From Burkholderia sp. (lineage in GTDB: Bacteria; Pseudomonadota; Gammaproteobacteria; Burkholderiales; Burkholderiaceae), in the NCBI RefSeq assembly GCF_018375725.1, contig NZ_JAHACR010000030.1, positions 1-24,534 of the forward strand: 24,534 bases of DNA, given 5' to 3'. Below are positions 23,398-24,534 of the stretch, piece by piece (within the stretch, counting starts at the first letter, position 1; every line of letters begins with the position of its first letter). Under the pieces are notes generated by a model, which saw nothing but the letters and a program-made list of their open reading frames with translations, was not told the DNA's origin and did no database searches. The translations under genes were made by a program, and so were the position numbers.

Positions 23398-24107
23398 TCG
23401 AGATCCTCCAGGAATTCGGCAAAGCCTTCCTTTACTGGGACGGCCAGCGCCTCTCCGGCCTTGCGGTGACGCTGTGGCTGCTCGTGGCATCGATTTCGGC
23501 AGGCTTCGTCTGCGCGGTGCCGCTCGCCGTCGCGCGGGTGTCGAAGCGGCGCTGGCTGTCGACGCCGGTGCGTGTCTACACCTACCTGTTCCGCGGCACG
23601 CCGCTTTACGTGCAGCTGCTGCTGATCTATACCGGCATGTACAGCCTGGAGTTCGTGCGCTCGCATTCGTTGCTCGACGCGTTCTTCCGCAGCGGCTTCA
23701 ACTGCGCGATTCTGGCGTTTGCACTGAACACCTGCGCGTACACGACCGAGATTTTCGCCGGCGCGATCCGCGCGACCCCGCACGGCGAGGTCGAGGCTGC
23801 GCGGGCGTACGGGATGTCGACGTTCACGATGTACTGCCGCGTGATCCTGCCGTCGGCATTGCGGCGCGCGCTGCCGCTGTACAGCAACGAGGTGATCCTG
23901 ATGCTGCATGCGACGACGGTGGCGTTCACGGCGACCGTGCCGGACATCCTGAAAGTCGCGCGCGACGCGAACTCGGCGACGTACATGGCCTTCCAGTCGT
24001 TCGGGATCGCCGCGCTGATCTATCTTGCGGTATCGTTCGCACTCGTCGCGGCATTCCGTCGCGCCGAGCGCCACTGGCTTGCGTACCTCGCGGCCGGCCG
24101 TCATTGA
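23394..24107 (+). CDS. hisM: polar amino-acid ABC transporter permease (HisM-like)
   Basis: The 237-residue inner-membrane permease forms a heterodimer with the product of the upstream gene. It has helices at about 18-45, 60-85, 100-120 and 185-225. Its EAA loop reads EVEAARAYGMST through RVILPS near 126-150. The sequence YTYLFRGTPLYVQLLLIY near 61-78 is characteristic of HisM-type proteins. The ATG overlaps the hisQ stop by four bases, so translation is coupled. The hisP gene begins 21 nt after the stop. Confidence 0.93.
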   Translation: MIEILQEFGKAFLYWDGQRLSGLAVTLWLLVASISAGFVCAVPLAVARVSKRRWLSTPVRVYTYLFRGTPLYVQLLLIYTGMYSLEFVRSHSLLDAFFRSGFNCAILAFALNTCAYTTEIFAGAIRATPHGEVEAARAYGMSTFTMYCRVILPSALRRALPLYSNEVILMLHATTVAFTATVPDILKVARDANSATYMAFQSFGIAALIYLAVSFALVAAFRRAERHWLAYLAAGRH

Positions 24108-24128
24108 TTTCACGTTGAGGAGAGCCAG

Positions 24129-24534
24129 TTGGCAGAGATCACGCAAACGAGTCCCGCCTGCAAGCTTGCGGCGCTCGATATCCACAAGCGCTACGGCGAC
24201 AACGAGGTGCTCAAGGGTGTCTCGCTGAATGCGAAGGCGGGCGACGTCATCAGCATCATCGGCGCGAGCGGCTCGGGCAAGAGCACGTTCCTGCGCTGCA
24301 TCAACTTCCTCGAGCGGCCGAATGCCGGGCAGATCGTCGTCGATGGCGAGACCGTGCGCACGAAGGCCGACCGCGCCGGCAACCTCGAGGTGGCGGACCA
24401 CAAGCAGCTGCAGCGCATCCGCACGAAGCTGTCGATGGTGTTCCAGCACTTCAATCTGTGGGCGCACATGAACGTGCTCGAGAACGTGATGGAAGCGCCG
24501 GTGCACGTGCTCGGCATCCCGAAGCGCGAAGCCG
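24129..24534 (+). CDS. hisP: polar amino-acid ABC transporter ATPase (HisP-like), cut by window end
   Basis: The frame is open to the window edge and gives the first 135 residues of an ABC ATPase that energises the HisQM permeases. It starts at TTG 24129 after GAGGAGAG (LAEITQTSPACK as written, Met in vivo). LAALDIHKRYGDNEVLKGVSL is the usual N-terminal strand region. Walker A reads GASGSGKST near 52-60, and the Q-loop reads MVFQHFNLWAHMNVLENV near 105-122. These match the HisP/GlnQ group, including the extended insert before the Q-loop found in HisP. The signature and Walker B lie beyond the window. Confidence 0.93.
   Translation, partial: MAEITQTSPACKLAALDIHKRYGDNEVLKGVSLNAKAGDVISIIGASGSGKSTFLRCINFLERPNAGQIVVDGETVRTKADRAGNLEVADHKQLQRIRTKLSMVFQHFNLWAHMNVLENVMEAPVHVLGIPKREA

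Noticed and set aside
1..24534. Mobile elements, prophage, CRISPR arrays or defence systems
   Set aside because: I saw no transposase, integrase, phage or Cas-like protein and no regularly spaced repeats. The tRNA genes at the start have no integrase or duplicated tRNA end beside them in the window.

Overview
The window is high-GC, gene-dense DNA with a strong G/C bias at third codon positions. Gene content (a hopanoid tailoring cluster hpnIJKL, overlapping otsB-otsA, PdxY, an ElaA-type acetyltransferase) points to a betaproteobacterium of the Burkholderia group, probably a main chromosome. That assignment is an inference from recognised protein families, not from a database search.

Layout: (1) 1-312: tRNA-Gly(GCC) and tRNA-Cys(GCA), each followed by a clean intrinsic-terminator hairpin. 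(2) 522-3191: small stress and metabolic genes: free methionine-R-sulfoxide reductase (minus), pirin and an ElaA-type acetyltransferase (plus), and a periplasmic PCu(A)C copper chaperone (minus). (3) 3473-7603: the otsBA trehalose pair with an ATGA overlap, convergent with an ABC exporter across a shared bidirectional terminator. (4) 8116-10705: a GT4 glycosyltransferase behind a long, structured upstream region, a four-helix membrane protein with a TTG start, and a DUF2214-like membrane protein. (5) 10959-16408: a GntR/FCD regulator preceded by a 48-bp near-palindrome, a Liv-type binding protein, pdxY, an exported alpha/beta hydrolase and a luciferase-like monooxygenase. (6) 16945-21650: hpnI, hpnJ, hpnK and hpnL, which tailor bacteriohopanetetrol to its glucosamine and cyclitol-ether forms. 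(7) 21737-22294: a lipoprotein with two BamE/SmpA-like repeats. (8) 22708 to the window end: a hisQMP-type polar amino-acid ABC transporter, with the ATPase cut by the window edge.

Working together: hpnI (GlcNAc transfer), hpnK (deacetylation) and hpnJ (radical-SAM conversion to the cyclitol ether) form one pathway, with hpnL as an associated membrane protein. otsB and otsA make trehalose in two steps. hisQ, hisM and hisP form one importer whose binding protein is not in the window. The other genes look like independent units.

Most of the window is ordinary core genome. I found no phage, IS, CRISPR or defence system. The most interesting unexplained structure is non-coding: the hpnI leader (a possible 28-codon ORF overlapping the hpnI start by ATGA, and a 12-nt direct repeat spaced by 40 nt), a terminator-like hairpin with a promoter-like sequence between hpnI and hpnJ, the palindrome before the GntR gene, the hairpin-bearing upstream region of the GT4 gene, and an inverted repeat over a TTGACA box upstream of the Liv-type binding protein.
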